Positions 40,413 to 49,639 of a stretch of DNA of 64,000 bases are shown in pieces (positions within the stretch are counted from its first letter, which is position 1; each line of letters starts with the position of its first letter). Both the position numbers and the translations under genes were made by a program. Below the pieces are notes generated by a model. That model saw only the letters and a list, made by a program, of their open reading frames with translations, ran no database searches and was not told the origin of the DNA. This DNA is from Enterovirga rhinocerotis (GTDB lineage: Bacteria; Pseudomonadota; Alphaproteobacteria; Rhizobiales; Beijerinckiaceae): contig NZ_SNZR01000011.1 of the NCBI RefSeq assembly GCF_004363955.1, positions 992,001-1,056,000 on the forward strand. Direction: 5' to 3'.

Positions 40413-41555
40413 ATGAAGGACGCGAAGGTCGCGCCGAAGGGCTCTCGCCGCAAGTTCCTCAAGGGAGCGGCGGTCGCCTCGGCAGCGGTGGGGGCAGCGG
40501 CGCCGGCGGTCGCGCAGAGCGCCGGACCTGTCTCGATGCGGTGGCAGAGCACCTGGCCCTCGAAGGACATCTTCCACGAATACGCGCAGGACTACGCCAA
40601 GAAGGTCAACGACATGACCGGCGGCGACCTGCGGATCGAGGTCCTGCCGGCCGGCGCGGTCGTCCCCGCCTTCCAGCTGCTCGAGGCGGTCTCGAAGGGC
40701 ACGCTGGACGGCGGCCACGGCGTCTCCGCCTATCATTACGGCAAGCAGGCCGCTCTGGCGCTCTGGGGCTCGGGCCCCGGCTTCGGCATGGACGCCAACA
40801 TGCTGCTCGCCTGGCACAAATACGGCGGCGGCAAGGAGCTGCTCGACAAGCTCTATGCCTCGATCGGCGCGAACGTCGTCTCGTTCCTCTACGGCCCGAT
40901 GCCCACCCAGCCGCTCGGCTGGTTCAAGAAGCCCGTCACCAAGGTCGAGGACCTCAAGGGGCTGAAGTTCCGCACGGTCGGCATCTCGATCGACGTGTTC
41001 CAGGGCCTCGGCGCGGCGGTGAACGCGCTGCCGGGCGGCGAGATCGTGGCGGCCATGGATCGCGGCCTCCTCGACGCGGCCGAGTTCAACAACGCCTCCT
41101 CGGACCGGGCGCTCGGCTTCGCGGACGTCTCGAAGGTCTGCATGCTGCAGAGCTTCCACCAGAACGCCGAGCAGTTCGAGATCCTGTTCAACAAGGACAA
41201 GTACAACGCATTGCCCGAGAAGATCCGGGCCATCGTGTCCTACGCGGCCGAGGCGGCCTCGCAGGACATGCATTGGAAGGCGATCGATCGCTACTCCAAG
41301 GACTACCAGGAGCTTCAGGGGAAGGACGGCGTGCGGTTCTACAAGACCCCGGATGCCATCCTCAAGAAGCAGCTCGAGGTCTATGACGAGGTGGTCAGGA
41401 AGAAGTCGGCCGAAAACCCCCTCTTCAAGGAGATCATCCAGTCGCAGATCGCCTTCGCGCAGCGCACGACCCGCTGGGAGCAGGACACGCTGGCCCAAAG
41501 GCGCATGGCCGTCGACCATTACTTCGGCAAGGACGGAGCCGCCAAGAAGCTCTGA
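40413..41555 (+). CDS. dctP: TRAP transporter substrate-binding protein (DctP)
   Basis: The 380-residue periplasmic binding protein has a twin-arginine leader (SRRKFLKGAAVASAAVGAAAPAVA), WQSTWPSKDIFHEYAQDYAKKVNDMTGG and the DctP core LKGLKFRTVGISIDVFQGLGAAVNALPGGEIVAAMDRGLLDAAEFNN, with the Arg (FRTVG) that binds the carboxylate of the ligand. It resembles the TakP-type group for keto-acids or lactate; the substrate is not certain. The membrane partners follow directly. A Tat leader implies export of a folded protein. Confidence 0.9.
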   Translation: MKDAKVAPKGSRRKFLKGAAVASAAVGAAAPAVAQSAGPVSMRWQSTWPSKDIFHEYAQDYAKKVNDMTGGDLRIEVLPAGAVVPAFQLLEAVSKGTLDGGHGVSAYHYGKQAALALWGSGPGFGMDANMLLAWHKYGGGKELLDKLYASIGANVVSFLYGPMPTQPLGWFKKPVTKVEDLKGLKFRTVGISIDVFQGLGAAVNALPGGEIVAAMDRGLLDAAEFNNASSDRALGFADVSKVCMLQSFHQNAEQFEILFNKDKYNALPEKIRAIVSYAAEAASQDMHWKAIDRYSKDYQELQGKDGVRFYKTPDAILKKQLEVYDEVVRKKSAENPLFKEIIQSQIAFAQRTTRWEQDTLAQRRMAVDHYFGKDGAAKKL

Positions 41556-41571
41556 GCACGAAGCAGATCTC

Positions 41572-41602
41572 CGTCATGGCCGGGCCTTGTCCGGCCATGA
41601 CG
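41572..41602. repeat. REP-like palindrome between dctP and dctQ
   Basis: CGTCATGGCCGG (41572-41583) and CCGGCCATGACG (41591-41602) form a perfect 12-bp stem with a seven-base loop. This CGTCATGGCCGGGCTTGTCCCGGCCATGACG-like sequence is a known kind of intergenic palindrome in Hyphomicrobiales. Between binding protein and permease genes it may protect the upstream mRNA. Confidence 0.6.
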
Positions 41603-41635
41603 TGAAGGGGGCACGAGGATGAGGCGAAACCGACG

Positions 41636-42304
41636 ATGACCGTCGAGCGTTTCCTGCACGCGATCGACGGCCTCAGCACCTGGATCGGCAAGGCTTCGGC
41701 CTGGCTCATCATCGCGCTGATGCTCCTCGTCTGCGGCGAGGTCTTCAAGCGTTACATCCTGAACGCGCCGACGGCCTGGATCTTCGATGCCTCGAACATC
41801 CTCTACGGCTCGTTCTTCATGCTGGCCGGGGCGTACACGCTGGCGCAGAACGGGCACGTCCGGGGCGACTTCCTCTACAGCTCGATGCGGCCGCGGACGC
41901 AGGCATCCTTCGACCTCGTCCTCTATCTCGTCTTCTTCGTGCCCGGCATCGCCGCCCTGATCTATGCGGGCTACGACTACGCGGCGATGTCCTGGCGCAT
42001 CGGCGAGCACTCGACGACGACCGCCGACGGCCCGCCCGTCTATCACTTCAAGACCGTCATCCCGATCGCGGGCTCCCTCCTTCTCCTCCAGGGCGTCGCG
42101 GAAATCGTCCGCTGCATCATCTGCCTGCGGACGGGCGTCTGGCCGAGCCGGCTGAAGGACGTGGCCGAGATCGACGTGGTCGAGGAGCAGCTCGCGCAGA
42201 GCGAGCATGTGGACGAGGAAACGCGAAAGGCCGCGATCGCGCGCGCCCAGCGCATCGACGAGGAGGCGCGGCAGCGCGGCATGGGATCGGACCTGCAATC
42301 ATGA
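41636..42304 (+). CDS. dctQ: TRAP transporter small permease (DctQ)
   Basis: The 222-residue protein has four membrane helices (ASAWLIIALMLLVCGEVFKRYIL; NILYGSFFMLAGAYTLAQNGHVRGDFLY; FDLVLYLVFFVPGIAALIYAGYDYAA; PIAGSLLLLQGVAEIVRCIICL), the DctQ topology, and an acidic C-terminal cytoplasmic tail. The stop overlaps the start of the large permease (ATGA). Confidence 0.88.
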   Translation: MTVERFLHAIDGLSTWIGKASAWLIIALMLLVCGEVFKRYILNAPTAWIFDASNILYGSFFMLAGAYTLAQNGHVRGDFLYSSMRPRTQASFDLVLYLVFFVPGIAALIYAGYDYAAMSWRIGEHSTTTADGPPVYHFKTVIPIAGSLLLLQGVAEIVRCIICLRTGVWPSRLKDVAEIDVVEEQLAQSEHVDEETRKAAIARAQRIDEEARQRGMGSDLQS

Positions 42305-44049
42305 GCGATCCCGCCCTCGGCATCCTGATGCTGTGCCTCATCGTGGTCACGATCATGATGGGGTTCCCGACGGCCTTCACGCTGATGGGCCTCGGCATCT
42401 TCTTCGGCTTCTACGCCTTCTACGATCCGAGCCAGCACTGGATCGACAATCGGGTCTTCGACCTCATGGTCCAGCGCACCTACGGCGCCATGACCAACGA
42501 CGTGCTGATCTCCATCCCGCTCTTCGTGCTGATGGGCTACGTGATGGAGCGCGGGGCGCTGGTCGACAAGATGTTCTATTCGATCCAGCTCTCCTTCCGG
42601 AAGCTGCCGGCCTCGCTCGCGGTCGCGACGCTGATCGTGTGCACCTTCTGGGGCATCGCGAGCGGCCTCGTCGGGGCGGTGGTGGTGCTGATGGGCGTCA
42701 TCGCCTTCAACCCGATGCTGCGGGCAGGCTACGACGTGAAGCTCGCTGCCGGCGTCATCACGGCCGGCGGCACGCTCGGCATCCTCATCCCGCCCTCGGT
42801 GATGATCATCGTCTATGCGGCGGTCGCCGGTCAGTCGGTCGTGAAGCTCTACGCCGCGACCATGTTCCCGGGCTTCTTCCTCGCCTTCCTCTATCTCGTC
42901 TACGTCATCGGCTGGGCGATGCTCAGCCCGAAGATCGCGCCGCCCCTGCCGCCCGAGCAGACGCGCGTGCCCGTGCCGGGCTGGATGCGCGCCTTCCAGG
43001 GCGCCTATTCCCAGAACATGTTCGCCGGCCTCGCCAAGGCCCTGGTTTCGCCGCGCCGCGCGGCGGCCATCGCCGACGAGGACGGGCGCGTCTCCTACTG
43101 GGACCTCGTCCGCAACTTCACCTACGCGCTCGTGCCCTTCATGCTGACGGCCGGCACGATGGCGCTCGTCTGGTGGTACGTCGTCATCCACCAGCAGAAG
43201 ACGGCGGAGGAATTGCCCGAGGGGCTCGAGCAGCTCGGCGGCGGCCTGTCCGATCCGGTGCCCGCCGCAGCCGCCGCGGGCGGGGTCTCGCCCACGTTCT
43301 ACTGGGTCTTCGGAGCCCTCTGCATCCTGCTCGGACTGCTGATGGCCCGCTACTATTCCCGGATGGGTGCCGAGCGGCTCCAGATCATCAAGCTCCTGAC
43401 GAGCTCGGTCATGCCGCTCGCCATCCTCTCGGTGCTGGTGCTGGCCGTCATCCTCTTCGGGATCACGACGGCGACGGAATCGGCGGCGGTCGGCGCGGCG
43501 GGCGCCTTCGTCCTCGCCTTCCATGCCCGCACGCTCGACTGGAAGAAGATCAAGGAGGCCGTGTTCCTCACGGCGAAGACGACGGCGATGGTGTGCTGGC
43601 TCTTCGTCGGCTCCGCGATCTTCTCGGCCGTCTTCGCGATCCTGGGCGGTCAGGCCCTGATCGAGAAGTGGGTCCTCTCGATGGACCTCACGCCGATCCA
43701 GTTCATGATCCTGTCCCAGGCGATCATCTTCATCCTCGGCTGGCCGCTCGAATGGACGGAGATCATCATCATCTTCGTCCCGATCTTCCTGCCGCTCCTG
43801 AAGCATTTCCAGATCGACCCGGTGCTCTGGGGCGTCCTCGTCTTCGTGAACCTCCAGGCGGCGTTCCTGTCGCCTCCGGTCGCGATGTCGGCCTTCTACC
43901 TGAAAGGCGTCGCGCCCCCGCACGTCACGCTGAACCAGATCTTCGGCGGGATGATGCCGTACATGCTGATCGTCATCATCTGCATGGTGTTTCTGTATCT
44001 CTGGCCGGGCCTGACGCTCTGGTTTCCGAACTACCTGTACGGCGGCTGA
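42301..44049 (+). CDS. dctM: TRAP transporter large permease (DctM)
   Basis: The 582-residue membrane protein begins LGILMLCLIVVTIMMGFPTAFTLMGLGIFFGF and has about twelve membrane segments with the DctM signature regions (GALVDKMFYSIQLSFRKLPASLAVATLIVCTFWGIASGLVGA; ITAGGTLGILIPPSVMIIVYA). It carries a cytoplasmic insertion near the middle (IAPPLPPEQTRVPVPGWMRAFQGAYSQNM...). With DctP and DctQ it forms a complete Na+-driven uptake system for an organic acid. Confidence 0.92.
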   Translation: MSDPALGILMLCLIVVTIMMGFPTAFTLMGLGIFFGFYAFYDPSQHWIDNRVFDLMVQRTYGAMTNDVLISIPLFVLMGYVMERGALVDKMFYSIQLSFRKLPASLAVATLIVCTFWGIASGLVGAVVVLMGVIAFNPMLRAGYDVKLAAGVITAGGTLGILIPPSVMIIVYAAVAGQSVVKLYAATMFPGFFLAFLYLVYVIGWAMLSPKIAPPLPPEQTRVPVPGWMRAFQGAYSQNMFAGLAKALVSPRRAAAIADEDGRVSYWDLVRNFTYALVPFMLTAGTMALVWWYVVIHQQKTAEELPEGLEQLGGGLSDPVPAAAAAGGVSPTFYWVFGALCILLGLLMARYYSRMGAERLQIIKLLTSSVMPLAILSVLVLAVILFGITTATESAAVGAAGAFVLAFHARTLDWKKIKEAVFLTAKTTAMVCWLFVGSAIFSAVFAILGGQALIEKWVLSMDLTPIQFMILSQAIIFILGWPLEWTEIIIIFVPIFLPLLKHFQIDPVLWGVLVFVNLQAAFLSPPVAMSAFYLKGVAPPHVTLNQIFGGMMPYMLIVIICMVFLYLWPGLTLWFPNYLYGG

Positions 44050-44126
44050 GGCGGCGATCGTCGCGCGGCTTGCGCCGGGACCCGATCCGGCGCTTTCTCG
44101 TCCTTCCACGGGAGGGACGAGGGACG

Positions 44127-45191
44127 ATGGCGCAGTGGGAGATGCAGAGCGGGGTCTTCGCGCTCGGAGACCTCGTCACCCAGGCGGGCGGGACGCTGCC
44201 GGATGCGCGGCTGAGCTGGAAGACGCATGGCACGCTGGCGCCGGGGCGCGACAACGTCCTGCTGTATCCGACCAGCTATTCGGCGCAGCATCCCGATCTC
44301 GAATGGCTGATCGGGCCGGACGGAGTTCTCGATCCGACGCGCTGGTTCATCGTCATCCCGGACATGTTCGGCAACGGCCTGTCCTCGAGCCCGTCCAACA
44401 ATCCCGGCTGGCCGGGGCTCGTCACCGCCTTCGACAACGTCCACGCCCAGAGGCGTCTTCTGCGCGAGGTCTTCGGCATCGAGCGGCTTCATGCCGTCTA
44501 CGGATGGTCGATGGGCGCGCAGCAGGCCTATCACTGGGCGGCTCTCTTCCCGGGCGAGGTGGAGCGGGCCATCGTCAATTGCGGCAGCGCGCGCACGGCG
44601 ACGCATAACCGCGTCTTCCTCAAGGGCCTGATGGCGGTGCTCGAAGGCGCGCCCGAGCATGACGGCCGGGGCTTCTTCCCGGCCGAGCCCGCCGCGGCGC
44701 TCAGGGCCTTCGGGCGCATCTATGCGGGCTGGGGCTTGAGCCAGGACTTCTACCGCGCCGACCTGCACCGGTCGGCACTCGGCGCGCCCGATCTCGACAC
44801 GTTCCTGCGGACCGATTGGGAGGAGCGCTTCGCGCGTCGCCGGGCCGCCGATCTCCTCGCGCAACTGCGCACATGGGAGGCGGCCGATATCAGCCGGAAC
44901 GAGCTCTATGGCGGCGATCTCGAGCGCGCGCTCGGGGCGATCGAGGCGCGCGTGCTTCTGATGCCGGGCGCGACGGACCTCTATTTTCGCGTGGCCGATA
45001 ACGAGGCCGAACTGCCCCATCTGCGCCGCGCCGACTTGCGGCCGATCCCGTCGATCTGGGGCCACCGGGCCGGCAACCCGTCGTCGAACGCCGAGGATGC
45101 CCGCTTCCTGAAGGACGCCGTGCGGCACTGGCTCGATGAGGCGGGTCCGCTTCTGCCCTCGCGGGAGACGTCGCGTCACGCGTCAGCGTGA
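44127..45191 (+). CDS. Alpha/beta hydrolase of the homoserine O-acetyltransferase (MetX) family
   Basis: The 354-residue protein has the nucleophile elbow GWSMGAQ (AVYGWSMGAQQAYHWAALFP), ARVLLMPGATDLYF for the Asp and IWGHRAGNP for the His, the MetX-type fold. True MetX has GGSMGG at the elbow; GWSMGA suggests a different acyl transfer or hydrolysis. The gene lies just after the TRAP transporter genes (77-base gap), so it may process the transported substrate. ATG 44127 has GAGGGA upstream. Confidence 0.82.
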   Translation: MAQWEMQSGVFALGDLVTQAGGTLPDARLSWKTHGTLAPGRDNVLLYPTSYSAQHPDLEWLIGPDGVLDPTRWFIVIPDMFGNGLSSSPSNNPGWPGLVTAFDNVHAQRRLLREVFGIERLHAVYGWSMGAQQAYHWAALFPGEVERAIVNCGSARTATHNRVFLKGLMAVLEGAPEHDGRGFFPAEPAAALRAFGRIYAGWGLSQDFYRADLHRSALGAPDLDTFLRTDWEERFARRRAADLLAQLRTWEAADISRNELYGGDLERALGAIEARVLLMPGATDLYFRVADNEAELPHLRRADLRPIPSIWGHRAGNPSSNAEDARFLKDAVRHWLDEAGPLLPSRETSRHASA

Positions 45192-45293
45192 TCGGATGAG
45201 GGGTAGGGATCCACGCCGCTCGCGGCGGCGCGCATCCCTCACCCGGCCGGCGGCTCCGGCGCCGTCAGACCTCTCCCGCAAGGGGAGAGGCGA
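45192..45293. repeat. Palindromic repeat related to the 28.2-kb element
   Basis: After the hydrolase stop come GGATGAGGGGTAGGGAT, CATCCCTCACCC and the stem CCTCTCCC-gcaag-GGGAGAGG (45270-45290). The termini resemble those of the 136-bp element at 28218. Confidence 0.5.
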
Positions 45294-45360
45294 TGCCGAG
45301 GCTGTCCCGGCATGGGCCGCTTCGCATCCGTTCGAGCGGCGGAAGCGGCCCGTTCGCTCG

Positions 45361-46089
45361 TCAGGCGCGCGGCTTGTCGGTGCCGACGACCGGAGCGGAC
45401 GGCTCGGCGCTCAGCCAGCGATAGAGGAAGCCGCCGACCGCGCCGCCGAGGAGCGGGGCGACCCAGAACAGCCAGAGCTGCGCGATCGCCCAGCCGCCGA
45501 CGAAGAGGGCGGGACCCGTCGAGCGCGCCGGGTTGACCGAGGTGTTCGTCACCGGGATCGAGATCAGGTGGATCAGGGTCAGGCCGAGGCCGATCGCGAT
45601 CGGGGCGAAGCCGGCCGGGGCCTTGCCGTGGGTCGCGCCCATGATGATGAACAGGAACACGCCCGTCAGGACGAACTCGGCCACGAAGGCGGCGGTGAGG
45701 CTATACTTGCCGGGCGAATGCTCGCCGAAGCCGTTGGACGCGAAGCCGCCATCGAGGCTGAAGCCGGCAGTGCCGCTGGCGATCACGTAGAGCACCGCGG
45801 CGCCGGCCACGGCGCCCAGGACCTGCGCGACGATGTAGGGCAGCACCTGGTTCGCCGGGAAACGGCCGCCGGCCGTCAGGCCGATGGTCACGGCCGGGTT
45901 GAGATGGCACCCCGAAATATGGCCGATCGAATAGGCCATGGTGAGCACCGTCAGGCCGAAGGCGAAGGATACGCCGAGGAGGCCGATCCCCACCTGCGGA
46001 AACGCCGCGGCCAGCACCGCGCTGCCGCAACCGCCGAAGGTCAGCCAGAAGGTGCCGATCGCTTCCGCTACGTATTTCTTGCCGTTCAT
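45361..46089 (-). CDS. aqpZ: Aquaporin Z
   Basis: The 242-residue water channel has six membrane helices and both half-helix motifs: [15 protein letters not shown] and [15 protein letters not shown], the two NPA boxes. The pore residues F43-like (GVSFAFG) and H (HISGCH... and [18 protein letters not shown]) fit water-selective AqpZ rather than GlpF. It faces the hydrolase gene end to end. Confidence 0.93.
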   Translation of the reverse strand: MNGKKYVAEAIGTFWLTFGGCGSAVLAAAFPQVGIGLLGVSFAFGLTVLTMAYSIGHISGCHLNPAVTIGLTAGGRFPANQVLPYIVAQVLGAVAGAAVLYVIASGTAGFSLDGGFASNGFGEHSPGKYSLTAAFVAEFVLTGVFLFIIMGATHGKAPAGFAPIAIGLGLTLIHLISIPVTNTSVNPARSTGPALFVGGWAIAQLWLFWVAPLLGGAVGGFLYRWLSAEPSAPVVGTDKPRA

Positions 46090-46378
46090 CTCTTCCCCCG
46101 CTCCAAAATGGGTCAGCAGCGCGATCTATGCCCAGGACGATCCTGAATGGAAGCTTAGCCTTGGCGGCGAGGCGGCGGGTGCGAGCGAAAACGTGGCCGG
46201 ATCCATCGAAACAGGCAGTTGCGGCGGCGCAATTTGCGGTGGATGACGCGGCGGCGGGGTGATCTGCCGCCACGACGGCGGCGTCCCGCCCTGACCGCGC
46301 TCGATGCGCGAGGCCGATTCGCGGCTCATGTCGGCCGCCACTCACATATGTTGGATTCTCGCCGGACGAGGGCGCCGG

Positions 46379-47125
46379 CTAGGTCGCCCGGACCCAGCCT
46401 GACGCCAGGAGGCGCTCCTGCGGAACGAAGCGCTCCTTGTAGGCCATCTTCTTCGACTCCCGGACCCAATAGCCGAGATAAAGATGCGGCAGCCGCCGTT
46501 CGCGGGCGCGCCGGACATGATCGAGGATGAGATAGGTGCCGATGCTGCGGTCGGCGAAATCGGGGTCGAAGAAGGAATAGACCATCGACAGCCCGTCGGA
46601 GAGTTCGTCGATCAGGCAGACGGCGACGAGCGGACCCTGGCCGCGCCCATGCACGGCGGTATCGGGTCCGCGACGCCGATACTCGACGAGATGCGTCTCG
46701 ACATGGCTGTCCTCGATCATGAGCGCGTAGTCGAGAACGGTCATGTCGACCATGCCGCCCTCGCCGTGCCGCGCCTCGAGATAGCGGCGGAACAGGGCGT
46801 ATTGCTCGGAGCTCGGGCGGTTCGGGATCTCGGTGCCGACGAGGTCGTCGTTGCGCCGTAGGACCCGGCGCATGCCGCCGGTCGGGCTGAATTCGTCGAC
46901 GAGAACCCGCACGGATACGCAGGCCTGGCATTGCTCGCAGGCGGGCCGGTACGCGATCGTCTGCGAGCGGCGGAAGCCGCCTTGGGTGAGGACCTCGTTG
47001 ATCTCCCGCGCACGCCGCCCGACGATGTGGGTGAAGACCTTCCGCTCCTGGAAGCCCGGCAGATAGGGGCACGGGGAGGGGGCCGTCAGGTAGAATTGCG
47101 GCGTGTCGCGGGGATGGCTCGTCAC
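46379..47125 (-). CDS. bpt: Leucyl/phenylalanyl-type arginyltransferase homologue Bpt
   Basis: The 248-residue protein is the bacterial aspartate/glutamate leucyltransferase that adds Leu to N-terminal Asp or Glu for ClpS/ClpAP degradation. The signature is [44 protein letters not shown] and the C-terminal [39 protein letters not shown]. An RDD-family gene lies 154 bases upstream on the same strand, a common pairing in this order. Confidence 0.92.
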   Translation of the reverse strand: MTSHPRDTPQFYLTAPSPCPYLPGFQERKVFTHIVGRRAREINEVLTQGGFRRSQTIAYRPACEQCQACVSVRVLVDEFSPTGGMRRVLRRNDDLVGTEIPNRPSSEQYALFRRYLEARHGEGGMVDMTVLDYALMIEDSHVETHLVEYRRRGPDTAVHGRGQGPLVAVCLIDELSDGLSMVYSFFDPDFADRSIGTYLILDHVRRARERRLPHLYLGYWVRESKKMAYKERFVPQERLLASGWVRAT

Positions 47126-47279
47126 CGTGGTGATCTCGTCACGCCGAGTGCTCCTCGCCGCCGTGGTCGGCCGTCCATCGACTCGGCCCCTGGCCGGCGG
47201 GCCGGACGACGGATGCGACGCCCGTCACGATGCATGAAGCGGGCCGCGCTTCAAGCCGGGCGCCAAGCGTTGTCTGCCG

Positions 47280-47774
47280 TCAGCGGCGGACCACGATGAT
47301 GTCGGCCAGGAGATCGTGGCCGAGACGGCGGTCGCTGCGGGCGAGGCCGATGACGACGTCGAGCACGAACAGGAGGAGCGTGCCGATGCCGACATAGAAC
47401 AGAAGCGCATGCAGCCCGGCGACGATCACGCCGGCCGGCTGCCCGGACGAGGCGTCGACGGCGGCGAGGCCGGAGAGCCGCATCCCGATCGTGCCCATCG
47501 AGGCGCCGCCGATGGTGAGGGCGCTGTAGAGGATCGCCGTGCCGGGGATCAGGATCACGTACAGGCCCCAGGTGAGCCCGAGCGTGAAGATGCCGGAGAT
47601 GAAGATCAGGATGGCGAAGAGCACGACCAGAAAGCTGATCACGACGAGATCGATCAGATAGGCGATCACGCGTCGGCTCAGTACGCCGTCCGTCCGCCCG
47701 TCTGCGATCGGCGACATCGCGTAGATCGATTGCGGACCGGCAGAGCTGCGTGACGCGTAATCGGAGTTCGACAT
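47280..47774 (-). CDS. RDD family membrane protein
   Basis: The 164-residue protein has the RDD pattern (RRVIAYLIDLVVISFLVVLFAILIF) with the Arg-Asp pair in the first helix, and three to four membrane segments to IVAGLHALLFYVGIGTLLLFVLDVVIGL. The family is probably a small transporter; the substrate is unknown. Confidence 0.85.
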   Translation of the reverse strand: MSNSDYASRSSAGPQSIYAMSPIADGRTDGVLSRRVIAYLIDLVVISFLVVLFAILIFISGIFTLGLTWGLYVILIPGTAILYSALTIGGASMGTIGMRLSGLAAVDASSGQPAGVIVAGLHALLFYVGIGTLLLFVLDVVIGLARSDRRLGHDLLADIIVVRR

Positions 47775-47807
47775 CGTTCCCTCGTTCGGCCCTCTCGCGG
47801 GCGTCCC

Positions 47808-49094
47808 TCAATAAGTCGTCTCGGACAGGCCGGTCGGGCCGATCGGGCGCGGATCGAGACCATCCGACGCCAGCGCAGCAAGAACGTCCGAGGTGTGCGT
47901 TCCGTTTCGTGTCTCGATCGTCACATCCACCGTGACGCTCTTCGCCGGTACGTCGAGGAAGAGTCGGCCATGCGACACCTCGAGGATATTGGCGCCGAGC
48001 GAGCCGAGCCGGCTCGCGATCGCGCCGAGGAGCCCCGGCCGGTCGGCGGTCGTGATGCGGAACGAGGCGATGCGATTCTCGCGTTCGAGCTCCCGCACCA
48101 TCACGGCTGCGAGGAGGCGCGCATCGATGTTGCCGCCGGACAGGACGAGGCCGACGCGTCGGCCAGCGAAGAGATCTGGACGCGACAGCACGGCTGCAAG
48201 GCCCGCCGCGCCCGCGCCTTCGGTCATGCTGCGCGAATGCGTGGCGAAGGAGGCGACGGCCCGCTCGATGGCCGGCTCGTCCACGCAGACGATGTCCGAG
48301 ACGAGGTCGCGGACGATGGGAAGCGTCAGCGTGCCGACGGTCTTCACCGCGATGCCCTCCGCGAGGGTCGGGCCGCCGATCGGGGCATCTTCGCCCCGGA
48401 GCGCGTTGGCGAAGGACGGATAGAGCGCGGCCTCCACTCCGACGACGCGGATGCCGGGTTTCACCGCGCGGGCCGCGACGGCGACGCCGGAGACGAGGCC
48501 CCCGCCGCCGATCGGGACGACGAGGTCGTCGAGATCGGGCGCCTCGCCGAGCATCTCGAGCGCGAGGGTGCCCTGGCCGGCCATGACGCGCGGATCGTCA
48601 TAGGGATGGACGAAGACGAGGCCCCTCTCCGCGGCGAGGGCGCGGGCATGCGCCCCGGCTTCGACCAGCGTCTCGCCGACGAGCTGGACCTCGGCCCCGT
48701 GGCCGCGCGTGTTCTCGGCCTTCACCAGCGGCGTGCCGACGGGCATGACGATGACCGCCGGGATGCCGAGCCTCCTGGCATGGTAGGCCACGGCCTGGGC
48801 GTGGTTGCCCGCCGACATCGCCACGACGCCGCGCCGTCGCTCCTCCGCATCGAGGCCCGAGAGCTTGTAGAGCGCGCCGCGCTCCTTGAACGAGCCGGTC
48901 GCCTGCATGTTCTCGTGCTTGACGGCGATGGTCGCCCCGGTGAGGGCGGAGAGGCCGGGCGCCGGCACGAGCGGCGTCGCCAGCACCTGCCCGCGCAGGA
49001 CCTCCGCGGCGGCCCGGACGTCGTCGATCGTGATGGCGTGGGGCAATCGGCAGTCTCGCGATCGAGGACAGGCTCGGCGTGCGCGTCCGGCCAT
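47808..49094 (-). CDS. ilvA: Threonine ammonia-lyase with C-terminal ACT domain
   Basis: The PLP enzyme (428 residues from ATG 49094, or 412 from TTG 49046) deaminates threonine to 2-oxobutanoate. KHENMQATGSFKERGALYKL holds the PLP lysine; the SAGNHAQ loop and glycine-rich PIGGGGLVSG phosphate loop follow. After residue ~340 comes an ACT-like regulatory domain (RIASFRITTADRPGLLGAIASRLGSLGANILEVSHGRLFLDV). The two possible starts are 16 codons apart with weak ribosome-binding sites. Single-ACT forms are the short, catabolic or biosynthetic type. Confidence 0.9.
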   Translation of the reverse strand: MAGRARRACPRSRDCRLPHAITIDDVRAAAEVLRGQVLATPLVPAPGLSALTGATIAVKHENMQATGSFKERGALYKLSGLDAEERRRGVVAMSAGNHAQAVAYHARRLGIPAVIVMPVGTPLVKAENTRGHGAEVQLVGETLVEAGAHARALAAERGLVFVHPYDDPRVMAGQGTLALEMLGEAPDLDDLVVPIGGGGLVSGVAVAARAVKPGIRVVGVEAALYPSFANALRGEDAPIGGPTLAEGIAVKTVGTLTLPIVRDLVSDIVCVDEPAIERAVASFATHSRSMTEGAGAAGLAAVLSRPDLFAGRRVGLVLSGGNIDARLLAAVMVRELERENRIASFRITTADRPGLLGAIASRLGSLGANILEVSHGRLFLDVPAKSVTVDVTIETRNGTHTSDVLAALASDGLDPRPIGPTGLSETTY

Positions 49095-49180
49095 GATTGC
49101 CGGCCCGCCGCCTTCAGGGAAGGCCGATGCGGGCGTCTCCCACAGCGGAATGCCATGCCGGCGGCTTTCGGGCCGGTTCG

Positions 49181-49600
49181 CTACTTCGCCTTGCCCGGCT
49201 CGCCGGCTGCTCCGGGATCGGCCGCCGCGCCCGCCTCGGTCTCGATATAATAGCGCTTCAGCAGATACACGGTCGCCCCGGGGACCGTGCCGCGATCGGT
49301 CGTGATGGCGTCGAGATCCGCGCGGCGTCCAAGCGCGAACCGGCATTCCGCGAAGCGCTCGAGGCCCTCGCCCGGTCCCAGCGCCGCGCGGTAATCGACC
49401 CTGACGCCGTTCTCGATCGCCCGGGTTCCGACGATGGCGATGCGCGTGCCGGCCGGCTCCAGCGCGGGCAGGGCGATGCGGCAGATCCGAGCCTTCTCGG
49501 CATCGATCACGGAGCAGGCCGGGAGCGTCAGCATGGCCACGCCGAGCCCGACGGCAGCGCCGCGCGAGACGATGCTAGCCACGGGGCGCGGATGGCCCAT
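49181..49600 (-). CDS. Putative lipoprotein, 139 aa
   Basis: The N-terminus ends in a lipobox-like TLPAC (VGLGVAMLTLPACSVID), so it is probably an outer-membrane or inner-membrane lipoprotein. The body has beta structure and two further Cys (ARICRIALPALE, FAECRFALG). No known family is recognised. Confidence 0.65.
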   Translation of the reverse strand: MGHPRPVASIVSRGAAVGLGVAMLTLPACSVIDAEKARICRIALPALEPAGTRIAIVGTRAIENGVRVDYRAALGPGEGLERFAECRFALGRRADLDAITTDRGTVPGATVYLLKRYYIETEAGAAADPGAAGEPGKAK

Positions 49601-49639
49601 CAGCCTGCCGGGCCGGGGCCATTCGGCGGCGCCGCGTCC

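Noticed and set aside
46126-46341. Minus-strand 71-residue frame after bpt
   Set aside because: Pro-rich with no conserved pattern or ribosome-binding site; the 289-base gap between aqpZ and bpt is more simply non-coding.
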